From: Microbacterium thalassium
GTDB lineage: Bacteria; Actinomycetota; Actinomycetes; Actinomycetales; Microbacteriaceae
Assembly (NCBI RefSeq): GCF_014208045.1
Contig: NZ_JACHML010000001.1
Span: 1,054,001-1,118,000 of the forward strand
Length of the DNA: 64,000 bases
Reading direction: 5' to 3'
Shown here: one piece after another, positions 17,872 to 26,190 of the stretch
How positions within the stretch are numbered: the first letter of the stretch is position 1
Layout: each line of letters begins with the position of its first letter
Notes under the pieces: model-generated
Databases searched by the model: none
What the model was told of the DNA's origin: nothing
What the model saw: the letters and a program-made list of their open reading frames with translations, nothing else
Position numbers and translations under genes: made by a program

Positions 17872-18872
17872 CCACCGACGTCCACGCGCACCTGCTGATG
17901 CCGGGACTCCACGCCGAGGTCGAGCGTCGCGCCCCGGAGCTCGTCGCCGAGGCGGCGGCGCTCGAGCTGCGACGCAACGGCGCGGCGAGCCAGGCGGTGT
18001 CGGGCCCGATGGTCGGGTCGCGCATCCCGAAGCTCACCGACGTCAGGGTGCGACTGGCCGACATGGAACGGCAGGGGGTGGACCGACAGTGGGTCTCGGC
18101 GTCGCCGAACCACTTCTACCCGTGGGCGCCCGAGGACCTCGCGGTGTGGGTCGCGGCCGAGTCCAACCGGCTGGTGGCCGCGCATGTCGCGCAGGCGCCG
18201 GGTCGGCTGGTCGGTCTCGGCGTCGTGCCGCTGCAGCATCCGCAGCGCATCGTCGAAGCCCTCGACGACGCGGTGCTCGGGCAAGGCCTCGCCGGAGTCG
18301 AGATCTCGTCGTTCGCCGGCGACGTCGAACTGTCGGACGTGCGTCTCGAGCCGTTCTGGGAGCGCGCCGAACAGCTCGGCGCCGTCATCTTCCTGCACCC
18401 GTTCGGCTGCAGCCTCGACGAGCGCCTCGATCGCTTCTACCTCGCCAACACCGTGGGGCAGCCGGTCGAGAACGCCGTCGCCCTGTCGCACCTCATCTTC
18501 TCGGGCGTCCTCGACAGGTACCCCGGGCTGAAGATCGTCGCGGCGCACGGCGGCGGATACCTGCCGACGGCGATCGGGCGATCCGACCACGCGTGGCGCG
18601 TGCGCCCGGACGCGCAGAAGTGCGCCCACGAGCCGTCGTGGTACCTCCGGAAGATCTGGTTCGACACCGTCATCCACGATCCGGCCGTGCTGCGCCACCT
18701 GCTCGCGACCGTCGGCTCGACCCAGGTCGTGCTCGGCAGCGACTACCCGTTCGACATGGGTTCGACCGACCCCGTCGCGTTCGTGAAGTCGGCGGGACTG
18801 ACCGCCGACGTCGAGCGCCGCATCCTCTCGGCCAACGCCGACGCCCTGGTGACGGTGGGAGTGCAGGCATGA
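17868..18872 (+). CDS. Amidohydrolase 2 family protein (ACMSD/resorcylate decarboxylase type)
   Basis: A 334-aa TIM-barrel metal enzyme. The metal site is DVHAHL at the N-terminus, IFLHPFG in the middle, VAAHGGGYLP and GSDYPFDMG near the C-terminus. This is the pattern of ACMSD and the gamma-resorcylate / 2,6-dihydroxybenzoate decarboxylases, which remove CO2 from ring or ring-derived acids without redox. Start and stop both lie in ATGA overlaps, so it is firmly inside the operon. It may decarboxylate a polyhydroxybenzoate (for example 2,4,6-trihydroxybenzoate) or an open-ring product; sequence alone does not decide. Confidence 0.85.
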   Translation: MTTDVHAHLLMPGLHAEVERRAPELVAEAAALELRRNGAASQAVSGPMVGSRIPKLTDVRVRLADMERQGVDRQWVSASPNHFYPWAPEDLAVWVAAESNRLVAAHVAQAPGRLVGLGVVPLQHPQRIVEALDDAVLGQGLAGVEISSFAGDVELSDVRLEPFWERAEQLGAVIFLHPFGCSLDERLDRFYLANTVGQPVENAVALSHLIFSGVLDRYPGLKIVAAHGGGYLPTAIGRSDHAWRVRPDAQKCAHEPSWYLRKIWFDTVIHDPAVLRHLLATVGSTQVVLGSDYPFDMGSTDPVAFVKSAGLTADVERRILSANADALVTVGVQA

Positions 18873-19900
18873 GGCTCGCGCGCTGGAAGCACTCCGACGG
18901 GACGATCGGCGAGGGTTTCGTCGAGGACGAGCGGGTGATCCCCTTCCCTCACGCGAAGACGGTCGCCGACGTTCTCTCGGACGGGCTCGGAGCGGCGCAG
19001 GCGCTTCATGCGGCTGCGCTCGCTGAGGCTCCGACGGGCTCGCCGCTCGCCGACGTCACCCTCCTCGCGCCGCTCGTACCCGCCTCGGTCCGCGACTTCG
19101 TCACGTTCGAAGAGCACGTCGAGGGAGTCAGCGCGGGCGTCGAGGGCAAGAGCCACGTCGCCAATGAGTGGTACGAGTACCCCACGTTCTACTTCACCAA
19201 TCCGCACACGATCCTCGGGCCCGGTGAACCGGTGTCGCCGCCGGTCACCGAGCGCCTCGACTTCGAGCTCGAACTCGCCGCTGTCGTCGGCGGCGTGTCC
19301 GGCTCCGACGGTGTGAACCTCACGCCCGAGCAGGCGGCATCCCACATCTTCGGGTACACGATCATGAACGACTGGTCGGCCCGCGACCTGCAGGGCCGCG
19401 AGATGAAGGTGCGCCTGGGCCCGGCCAAGGGCAAGGACTTCGGCACCTCGCTCGGGCCGTGGATCGTCACGGCCGACGAGCTGGAGCCCGCCATCGACGC
19501 CGACGGCTTCCTCGCCGTGCGCGGCGAGGTGCGCGTCAACGGCGAGCTCATCGGCGAGGACCTGTTCGCGAACATGGGCTGGCCGTTCCCGGTGCTGGTC
19601 GCCTACGCGTCACGCAACGCGGTCGTCAAGCCGGGCGACGTGCTCGGCTCGGGCACCATCGGCAACGGCGGCTGCCTCGGCGAGCTGTGGGGGCGCAACG
19701 GCGCTCTCACCCCGCCGCCCCTGAAGGAGGGCGACGAGGTCGCCATGACCGTCCACGGCGTCGGCGAGCTCGTCGCGCGCGTCGGCGCCTGCGTCCCCGC
19801 GCCGGATCTTCCGCCCGCGTCGCCCCGGCCGCGCCTCCGGCACACCCCGAATGAATCCGCCGCGCCCGCCGCGGCATCCGCACAGAAAGAAGGTCGATGA
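18869..19900 (+). CDS. Fumarylacetoacetate hydrolase family protein
   Basis: A 343-aa FAH-family enzyme nearer to true fumarylacetoacetases than the first gene of the operon: it has FVTFEEHVEG, EYPTFYFTNP, FELELAAVVG, YTIMNDWSARDLQ, FGTSLGPWIV and GSGTIGNGGCLGELW in the family order. The last 40 residues are a Pro/Ala-rich tail beyond the fold. It would hydrolyse a C-C bond of a diketo acid such as a ring-fission product. It overlaps both neighbours by ATGA. Confidence 0.86.
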   Translation: MRLARWKHSDGTIGEGFVEDERVIPFPHAKTVADVLSDGLGAAQALHAAALAEAPTGSPLADVTLLAPLVPASVRDFVTFEEHVEGVSAGVEGKSHVANEWYEYPTFYFTNPHTILGPGEPVSPPVTERLDFELELAAVVGGVSGSDGVNLTPEQAASHIFGYTIMNDWSARDLQGREMKVRLGPAKGKDFGTSLGPWIVTADELEPAIDADGFLAVRGEVRVNGELIGEDLFANMGWPFPVLVAYASRNAVVKPGDVLGSGTIGNGGCLGELWGRNGALTPPPLKEGDEVAMTVHGVGELVARVGACVPAPDLPPASPRPRLRHTPNESAAPAAASAQKEGR

Positions 19901-20835
19901 TGACGAAGCGACTCGTCGCTCATCTGCGCTACGCCGCTCTCGCGGTTCCCAACTTCGAGGAGGAGCGCGACTTCTTCACGAACTACTGGGGCCTCACCGA
20001 GGTCCACGCCGAAGAGGGCGTCAGCTACCTGGCCGCCGAGGGTTCCACCGAGCCGTTCATCCTGCGCCTGCGCGATGACGAGAAGCGGATCGACCTGGTC
20101 GGGTTCGCGGTCGACGGCCGCGACGACTTGCAGGCGCTCGCCGACAAGCTCCACACCGAGGGCGTGCAGTTCGTGCACGAGCCGCAGGAGCTCACCGGCT
20201 TCGGCGGGGGGTACGGCTTCCGCGTGTTCGACGGCGACGGTCGCGTGCTGGAGTTCTCGACCGGCTACCAGACCCGCACCGCGCGCAAGATCCGCGAGCG
20301 CGAGCCGATCCCCGCGAAGCTCTCGCACGTCGTGTTCAACTCGGCCAACCTCAACGACACGGCTCAGTGGTACGTCGACCACCTCGACTTCTCGATCTCG
20401 GACTCGCTCATCCGGCCCGACGGCGGCGAGATGATGCACTTCATGCGATGCAACCCGAACCACCACTCGGTAGCGGTCGCGATGGGCCCCCACCACTCGC
20501 TGCACCACCTGTCGTTCGAGATGCGCGGCATCGAGGAGTGGATGCGCGGCGCCGGCAAGATCCTGCGCTCGGGCGCCCGCATGATCTGGGGCCCCGGTCG
20601 CCACAACGCCGGTGACAACACGTTCGCGTACTTCCTCAGCCCCGCAGGGAACACGATCGAGTACACCACCGAGCTGTCGGTGCTCGACGAGGAGAACTGG
20701 GAGCCGCACCGCCTCGACATCTCGCAGCTGTCGAGCCAGGACCAGTGGGGCACCGCGCAGGCGATGAGCGAGATCATCGCGCGCGAGTCCTTCAACGACA
20801 TTGACAAGGGCCTGTTCGTCGCGCCCCCGGCGTGA
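19897..20835 (+). CDS. Type I extradiol ring-cleavage dioxygenase (VOC fold)
   Basis: A 312-aa two-domain vicinal-oxygen-chelate dioxygenase, the BphC/catechol 2,3-dioxygenase layout. The three iron ligands are visible in the C-terminal domain: His144 in KLSHVVF, His204 in LHHLSFE and Glu255 in GNTIEYTTE, at positions matching the 146/210/260 ligands of BphC. GRHNAGDNTFAYF before the glutamate fits the extradiol signature closely. It opens a catechol-type ring next to the hydroxyls with O2 and Fe(II). Start ATGATG overlaps the upstream stop. In the pathway it would act right after the FAD hydroxylase. Confidence 0.88.
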   Translation: MMTKRLVAHLRYAALAVPNFEEERDFFTNYWGLTEVHAEEGVSYLAAEGSTEPFILRLRDDEKRIDLVGFAVDGRDDLQALADKLHTEGVQFVHEPQELTGFGGGYGFRVFDGDGRVLEFSTGYQTRTARKIREREPIPAKLSHVVFNSANLNDTAQWYVDHLDFSISDSLIRPDGGEMMHFMRCNPNHHSVAVAMGPHHSLHHLSFEMRGIEEWMRGAGKILRSGARMIWGPGRHNAGDNTFAYFLSPAGNTIEYTTELSVLDEENWEPHRLDISQLSSQDQWGTAQAMSEIIARESFNDIDKGLFVAPPA

Positions 20836-20867
20836 CCGGCGTGGACGTCTCAGCGAGGAGAGAAGAC

Positions 20868-21386
20868 ATGACCAAGATCCACTTCGCCGCCGATCACGCC
20901 GGCTACGAGCTCGGCCGCGCCCTCGAGGCGCGTGCACGTGCCGCCGGCCACGAGGTCGTGTGGCACGGCGCCGAGGCGCTCGACCCGGGCGACGACTATC
21001 CGATCTTCGCGGTGACCGTCGGCACGGCCGTCGTCACCGACCAGGACGCCGGTGTCGACGCGTTCGGCGTGCTCGTCGTCGACGAGCCGGCCGCCGGCGT
21101 CGTCGCGGCCAACAAGGTCAACGGGGCGCGGGCAGTTACGGCGGCCTCGCCGCGCGCGGCGGCGACCACGCGTGCGACCGTCGACGCCAACGTGCTCGTG
21201 TTCGAGGGCATCGCCTTCGAGGAGAACGCGTGGCTCACGATCGCCGCGTTCGTCACCACGTCGCTGCCGCACAATGTCGACGCAGGGCGCCGCATCCTGC
21301 AGATCGAGGAGTACGAGAACTCCGGGACGATCGAGGGCTGGGCCGTCCAGCTCGAGCCCGAGCAGATCGCCGTCCAGCACGACTGA
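20868..21386 (+). CDS. RpiB/LacA/LacB-like protein with altered active-site loop
   Basis: A 172-aa protein with the fold marks of ribose-5-phosphate isomerase B: ADHAGYELG at the N-terminus, AANKVNGARA at about residue 80 and VDANVLVF later. The loop before ANK, which is SGNGEQ or CGTGIG in working enzymes, reads EPAAGV here (residues 73-78), so the catalytic Cys/Ser and Glu positions are lost. GAGGAGAGAAG precedes the ATG. It closes the ring-cleavage operon. A sugar-phosphate isomerase role is unlikely; an isomerase for an open-ring keto acid, or a binding role, is possible. Confidence 0.75.
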   Translation: MTKIHFAADHAGYELGRALEARARAAGHEVVWHGAEALDPGDDYPIFAVTVGTAVVTDQDAGVDAFGVLVVDEPAAGVVAANKVNGARAVTAASPRAAATTRATVDANVLVFEGIAFEENAWLTIAAFVTTSLPHNVDAGRRILQIEEYENSGTIEGWAVQLEPEQIAVQHD

Positions 21387-21403
21387 GACCGCGACCGCGA
21401 TGA

Positions 21404-21440
21404 CGAAGGCGGCGAGGGCCATCTGCCTCCGCCGCCTTCG
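21404..21440. terminator. Bidirectional hairpin between convergent genes
   Basis: CGAAGGCGGCG at 21404-21414 and CGCCGCCTTCG at 21430-21440 form a perfect 11-bp stem with a 15-nt loop, in the 71-nt gap between the ring-cleavage operon and the convergent sulfatase gene. There is no T-run, as is common in high-GC actinobacteria. Confidence 0.6.
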
Positions 21441-21457
21441 CGTCGTGCCGTCGGGCG

Positions 21458-23806
21458 TCAGTCGATGAGCCGCGCGCTGATCTCGTCGATCGCGACCACG
21501 ATCTCGTCGTTGTACGGTGCCTTCGCACCTGGGGTGTAGCGCACGTCGCGCAGACCACCGGAGTACCGGAACCACCCGCGCCGCTCGTGCAGCTCCCAAT
21601 CCACCGGGCCGCCGCCGTCGAACCCTGCGCTGATGCCGGTGAACGGGGCCATGCCGATGAGCATGGGGACGCGGTCGACGAGCACGGTGGACACGCCGTC
21701 CACCACGGCGGTGATGCGCCACGCGAAGCCGTCGAGTGCGTCGAACGCCAGCGTCACGGTCGAGGGATCCGAGGCCAGCGGGATCTCGGTGCGGTGCATG
21801 TCTCCGTACGCGTTGTACGAGAAGCGCAGTGCGCTGTCCTCGGCGAACAGGATGTAGCCGCCGCCCTGGTCGCCGTGCGAGACGATGACGCCCTCGCCGA
21901 GGGCTCCCCCGAACCGCGCCTCGACCGCGAACGACCGCAGCGCGATCAGCTTGTACGACCGCACGCGCTCGAGGGTAGGCGCGCCCGGGCGCAGGCGCAC
22001 GGGCTGCTCGAGTTCGAGGTCGGTCGAGGGGATCTTCACCAGCATCGTCGGCTCGTCCGGCAGGGGGAAGACGGTGTTGTGCCACGCCGCCAGGCGCCAC
22101 TTCTCGGCGAGGTCTGCGACGACGTCCGGGTGATCGGCGGCGAGGTCGTGCACCTCGGCGGGGTCGGCGACGACGTCGTACAGCCGCCAGAACGCCGGGC
22201 CGTCGCCCCCGCCGCGCTCCCAGCCCATGCCGACGAGCTTGAAGCGGCCTTCGAAGTACGACCGCTGGCCGAGGAACGACACATGCTGACCGGTCGGGCG
22301 AGAGGGCTGCTCCGTGGGTCGCAGGGCCGCGGCGAAGCTCGACCCGTCGGGGTCGGCCGCCGGGGCTCCGCGCAGCGTCGTCGGCCGCGTCACGCCGCAC
22401 AGCTCCTCGAGGGTGGGGGCGAGGTCGGCGACGAAGGCGAAGTCGCCGCGGACGCCGCGGTCGCCGTCGCCGCGGGGCAGCCCCGCGGGCCAGCTGACGA
22501 TGAGGGGGCTGCGGATGCCGCCCTCGTGCACCGTGCCCTTGTACAGCCGGAACGGGGTGTTCGACACGTGCGCCCAGCCGGCGGGGTAGTGGCCGAACAC
22601 GCGGGGGCCGCCGAGCTCGTCCAGCGGCCGCTCGACGTCGGCCACCCAGTCGTCGGGCAGACCCGACGAGAACGTGAACTGGCTGAAATAGCTGCGCGTG
22701 CCGTTCACGCCGCCCTCGCTCGTGCCGCCGTTGTCGCTGGCGAACACGATGATCGTGTTCTCGTACTCGCCGATGTCCTTCAGGTGGGCCACGAGCCGGG
22801 CGACGCTGTCGTCGATCCCCGTCACCGCGCCCGCGTAGACCTCCATGTGGCGGGCGTACAGCTCGCGCGTGCTCTCATCGAGCGAGTCCCACGGCGGCAC
22901 GCCCTGCGTGTTCTGCGGGCCCGAGGGTGAGATCTCGGCATCCGCATCGAACAGGCCCAGCTCCTTCTGCCGCTCGAACCGTGCGGCGCGCACGGCATCC
23001 CAGCCGGCGTCGTAGGCACCGCGGTGCGCCGCCATGTCGGCGGGCTTGGCCTGCACGGGGCCGTGGACGGCGTTGTGCGCGAAGTAGAGGAAGAACGGCC
23101 GGTCGACACCGCTCGAGCGGACCCCGTCGATCATGTCGATGGCCTCGGACGTGAGCCTGTCGGTGAGGTAGTCGTCGTCGGCGAACTCCTCGGTGACGGG
23201 GGAGTTGTCGCGCAGGATCCGATGCGGGTGGTACATCGTCGTGAAGCCCTCGAGCGACCCGAAGTAGCGGTCGAAGCCGCGCTGGATCGGCCACGTGGAC
23301 GTGGAGGCGCCGTCGTGCATCTCGGTCTCGGGCGTGAGGTGCCACTTGCCGACCATGAGCGTCGCGTAGCCGTTGCCGCGGAACGTCTCGGCCAGGGTGG
23401 GCATGTCGGTCGGGAGCCCGCCGCGGATGCCGGGGTATCCCGGGTTCATGTTGGCGACGGAGCCCACGCCCGCGCGGTGCGGGTTGCAGCCGGTCATCAG
23501 GGCGGCGCGCGTCGGCGAGCACACGGGAGCCACATGGAAGTTCGTCAGGCGGTAGCCGTCGTCGGCGAGCGCCTGGATCGCGGGGGTGTCGATCTCGCTT
23601 CCGAACGGCGACACATCGCTGAAGCCCATGTCGTCGATCAGGATGACGATGACGTTGGGCGCCTTCTCGGGCGCCCGCTTCGGAGCCGGCCACCAGGGCG
23701 TCGACTGAGACGACCTCGGCGCGACGACACCTCCGAACCCGTCGTAGCCGCGCGGGCTCGCGCCGTCGGTGTGTCGGAGGTCGGGCGTGCTGTCGTCGTC
23801 GATCAT
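21458..23806 (-). CDS. Arylsulfatase (formylglycine-dependent)
   Basis: A 782-aa type I sulfatase, about the size of mycobacterial AtsA. The N-terminal metal site is VILIDDMGFSD, and the formylglycine signature is CSPTRAALMTG with Cys96 the residue to be oxidised. GKWHLTP and FASDNGG supply further metal and sulfate ligands. The C-terminal third is a beta-rich domain. There is no signal peptide, so it is cytoplasmic. It cleaves an organic sulfate ester; sulfated phenols or flavonoids are plausible given the neighbours. The FGE that would activate it is at 48418-49410. Confidence 0.9.
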   Translation of the reverse strand: MIDDDSTPDLRHTDGASPRGYDGFGGVVAPRSSQSTPWWPAPKRAPEKAPNVIVILIDDMGFSDVSPFGSEIDTPAIQALADDGYRLTNFHVAPVCSPTRAALMTGCNPHRAGVGSVANMNPGYPGIRGGLPTDMPTLAETFRGNGYATLMVGKWHLTPETEMHDGASTSTWPIQRGFDRYFGSLEGFTTMYHPHRILRDNSPVTEEFADDDYLTDRLTSEAIDMIDGVRSSGVDRPFFLYFAHNAVHGPVQAKPADMAAHRGAYDAGWDAVRAARFERQKELGLFDADAEISPSGPQNTQGVPPWDSLDESTRELYARHMEVYAGAVTGIDDSVARLVAHLKDIGEYENTIIVFASDNGGTSEGGVNGTRSYFSQFTFSSGLPDDWVADVERPLDELGGPRVFGHYPAGWAHVSNTPFRLYKGTVHEGGIRSPLIVSWPAGLPRGDGDRGVRGDFAFVADLAPTLEELCGVTRPTTLRGAPAADPDGSSFAAALRPTEQPSRPTGQHVSFLGQRSYFEGRFKLVGMGWERGGGDGPAFWRLYDVVADPAEVHDLAADHPDVVADLAEKWRLAAWHNTVFPLPDEPTMLVKIPSTDLELEQPVRLRPGAPTLERVRSYKLIALRSFAVEARFGGALGEGVIVSHGDQGGGYILFAEDSALRFSYNAYGDMHRTEIPLASDPSTVTLAFDALDGFAWRITAVVDGVSTVLVDRVPMLIGMAPFTGISAGFDGGGPVDWELHERRGWFRYSGGLRDVRYTPGAKAPYNDEIVVAIDEISARLID

Positions 23807-23901
23807 GGCTCTCCTTCGTGCCGTGGTTCACCCTAGGTCGATCGATGCGCCGTGATGACCCGCATCGAGAATCGTGATGGCGGCGCTCACCCGCCGTGCG
23901 G

Positions 23902-24690
23902 TCACGCCGCGCGCAGGCGCAGCGAGATCTCGTCAGCCGTCGCGCTGAGCTGTTCGCGCAGTGGCCCGCGCAGATCGTCGACGCTGTGGCGGCTGGTCGC
24001 GACGGCGATGTTGATCGCGGCCGCCGGCTGCGGATCGCGTCCGAAGACGGGCACGGCGATCGAGCGCAGTCCCACCGCGACCTCCTCGTCCTGCACCGCA
24101 AAGCCCTGGGCGCGCGTCTCGGCCAGGCGCGGCAGCAGTTCGTCGACGGAGCGGGCCGCATGGGGGCCGGCGGCGCGGCCGAAGTCGAAGCCCGCCAGCG
24201 ACGCCCGCGCTTCATCCTCGGGGAGATAGGCCAGCAGGAGCTTCCCCATCGACGTCAGCGGAGCCGGAAGCGTTGAACCCACCTGGATGTTGGCGGTCAC
24301 GAGGTCGGCGTTGCGGATGCGGGCGAGGTAGAGCACATCCGACCCGCGCAGCACACCCAGGTTCACCGTCTCGCCGGTCGCCTCGGCGAGCTGCCGCAGC
24401 GGGCGCTCGCTGATCTGGACGATGCTCGCCCCGCGCAGCGCGGCGGAGCCCAGCGTGAGCACGGCCAGACCGGGCCGAACCGCCCCGTCGGGGAGGCGCT
24501 CGACGAATCCCTCCTCCTCGAGCGTCGCGACGACGCGGAACGCGGTCGGCATCGGGATCCCGGTCCGGTCGCAGATCTCCCGCAGCTTCAATGTCGTCGT
24601 CGACTCATCGAAGAGTCGCAACACGTCGAGTCCCTTCGCGAGCGCTTCGATCCGGTAGCGATTGGGCTTGCCCGTCTCATTAGTTTTCAT
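23902..24690 (-). CDS. IclR family transcriptional regulator
   Basis: A 262-aa regulator with winged helix (KGLDVLRLFDE, REICDRTGIPMPTAFRVVATL) and effector domain (LTSMGKLLLAYLP, EEVAVGLRSIAVP). It lies between the CMD gene and the sulfatase gene in the same direction and probably shares a transcript with them. It likely controls the divergent SDR-SDR-FAH-FAH operon at 25404-28716 through dyads in the 25330-25403 gap. The effector is unknown. Confidence 0.87.
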   Translation of the reverse strand: MKTNETGKPNRYRIEALAKGLDVLRLFDESTTTLKLREICDRTGIPMPTAFRVVATLEEEGFVERLPDGAVRPGLAVLTLGSAALRGASIVQISERPLRQLAEATGETVNLGVLRGSDVLYLARIRNADLVTANIQVGSTLPAPLTSMGKLLLAYLPEDEARASLAGFDFGRAAGPHAARSVDELLPRLAETRAQGFAVQDEEVAVGLRSIAVPVFGRDPQPAAAINIAVATSRHSVDDLRGPLREQLSATADEISLRLRAA

Positions 24691-24744
24691 CAGTCGAAAC
24701 CGTATTCCTGCATGTGGGGGCGGGCAAGGGACGTTCGGCCCGGT

Positions 24745-25329
24745 TCATGCGCCCACCCGGAAGATCCGGAGCTGCAGCGCAAGCGTGCTGTAGTAGCCGA
24801 CGAGGGTGGAGAGTTCGAACAACCTCTCCTCGCCCAGCGAGGCGTGGGCGGCGCTCCAGGTGTCGTCGTCGAGGTCTCCCGCCAGAAGGCCCACAACGGC
24901 GCGGCCGATCGCCGCCTCGGTGCCGTCGAACGCGGTGATGTCCGATCGGCGCAGCGCCTCCAACTCCTCATCGGTGAAACCGAGGGCGCGGGCGATCGCC
25001 TCGTGGGACTCGCGCTCGAACTCGCTCGACCAATGCGCGGCGACGAGCAGGATCGCCAGCTCCCGCTCCCGGTCGCCGAAGCCCGTCCGGTAGCGGATCG
25101 CGGCGCCGAGGCCCTGCAGTGCGGCGCCGACCGCGGGTGAGCGCAGCATCGCGTCGAACGGCCCGCGCAGCGACCCGTCGGGCGCGGTGAGCGCGAAGTG
25201 CTGGGGCCTCTGGGCGCGCGGTCCACCCGTGATCGCGTCGTACAGCCCGCGCTGCTGCTCGGACATCTCGCCGGGGGCGAGAGGGCGGATGCGTGACGCC
25301 ACTGCTCCTCCTCGAGTCGTGTTTGACAC
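24745..25329 (-). CDS. Carboxymuconolactone decarboxylase (CMD) family protein
   Basis: A 194-aa all-helical CMD-domain protein. The core is GFGDRERELAILLVAAHW followed by EFERESHEAIARALG at residues 85-120. It lacks the CxxC of AhpD-type peroxidase partners, so it belongs to the decarboxylase or uncharacterised side of the family. It is divergent from the SDR gene at 25404, and its start lies within the 17-nt spacer edge of that operon's promoter. It may act on a muconolactone-like or open-ring acid; the function is not fixed by sequence. Confidence 0.8.
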   Translation of the reverse strand: MSNTTRGGAVASRIRPLAPGEMSEQQRGLYDAITGGPRAQRPQHFALTAPDGSLRGPFDAMLRSPAVGAALQGLGAAIRYRTGFGDRERELAILLVAAHWSSEFERESHEAIARALGFTDEELEALRRSDITAFDGTEAAIGRAVVGLLAGDLDDDTWSAAHASLGEERLFELSTLVGYYSTLALQLRIFRVGA

Positions 25330-25351
25330 CTGCTGGGCTCCACGTTACATT
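25323..25351 (+). promoter_or_regulatory. Sigma-70-type promoter of the SDR-SDR-FAH-FAH operon
   Basis: TTGACA at 25323-25328, a 17-nt spacer and TACATT at 25346-25351 make an almost consensus housekeeping promoter, about 53 nt before the ATG at 25404. The -35 box overlaps the first codons of the divergent CMD gene. Confidence 0.65.
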
Positions 25352-25369
25352 CATTCCGCGAAACTTGCT

Positions 25370-25382
25370 TTCATATAATGAA
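25370..25382. promoter_or_regulatory. Candidate operator downstream of the 25323 promoter
   Basis: TTCAT-ATA-ATGAA is a perfect dyad between the -10 box and the SDR start, where a bound repressor would block elongation. A shorter TTCCGCGAA dyad lies just upstream. The IclR protein at 23902-24690 is the likeliest binder. Confidence 0.45.
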
Positions 25383-25403
25383 GATCCCGCCGAAGGAGAC
25401 GCG

Positions 25404-26162
25404 ATGACCGAACACGACGACTGGCTGGGGCTCCGCGGAGCGCGCGTGCTCGTCGCCGGAGCCGGCGGCATCGGCGGGTCCTGCGCCCGCGCCTATGCCC
25501 GAGCCGGTGCCACGGTCGCCGTGGTCGACCGCGATGAGGCCGCGCTCGCCGCGCTCGCCGTCGACGGCGATGAGACCTTCGAGCTCGTGACGGCGGATCT
25601 CACCGAGCACGGCGCCGGCGAGCGGGTCGTCGCCGAGGCGATCGCGCGCCTCGGAGGACTGGACGTGCTGCTCCACGCGGTCGGGATCAACGACCGCCGG
25701 CCCATTCTCGACTTCACCGAGGACGAGTGGGACCACATCGTCCACGTGAACCTGTCGACGGTGTTCTCGCTGGCTCAGGCGGCGGGTCGCCATATGGTCG
25801 CCCAGGGCCACGGCCGTGTGCTGGCATTGTCGAGTGTCTCAGGCCTGCTCGCCCACCACTCGCACGGTCCGTACGCGGCGACCAAGGGTGGCATCAACCA
25901 GCTGCTGCGCGTCATGGCGCACGAGTGGGCGCCGTCGGGTGTCACGGTGAACGCGCTCGCCCCCGGCTACATCGAAACGCCGCTCACCGCGGTGCACCTC
26001 GCCAAGCCCGGCAAGCGCGAAGCGCTCGAGAGCCAGGTCCCGGCGGGCCGCCTCGGCACGACCGACGAGCTGACCGGGCCCGCACTGTTCCTCTCGTCCA
26101 AGCACGCCGGCTTCGTCACCGGCCACGTCATGTACATCGACGGCGGGCGCACGCTCGTCTGA
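25404..26162 (+). CDS. SDR family oxidoreductase
   Basis: A 252-aa classical SDR, first gene of the four-gene operon. GAGGIGGSCARAYA is the cofactor loop, HAVGIN replaces NNAG, and the catalytic pair is LSSVSGL...YAATKGG; PGYIETPL and YIDGGRTLV follow. GAAGGAG precedes the ATG at 25404. It would reduce or oxidise a hydroxy/keto group of a catabolic intermediate. The next SDR starts 28 nt later. Confidence 0.87.
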   Translation: MTEHDDWLGLRGARVLVAGAGGIGGSCARAYARAGATVAVVDRDEAALAALAVDGDETFELVTADLTEHGAGERVVAEAIARLGGLDVLLHAVGINDRRPILDFTEDEWDHIVHVNLSTVFSLAQAAGRHMVAQGHGRVLALSSVSGLLAHHSHGPYAATKGGINQLLRVMAHEWAPSGVTVNALAPGYIETPLTAVHLAKPGKREALESQVPAGRLGTTDELTGPALFLSSKHAGFVTGHVMYIDGGRTLV

Positions 26163-26190
26163 TCCCAGACCACTCTCCAAGGAGGCAGAA

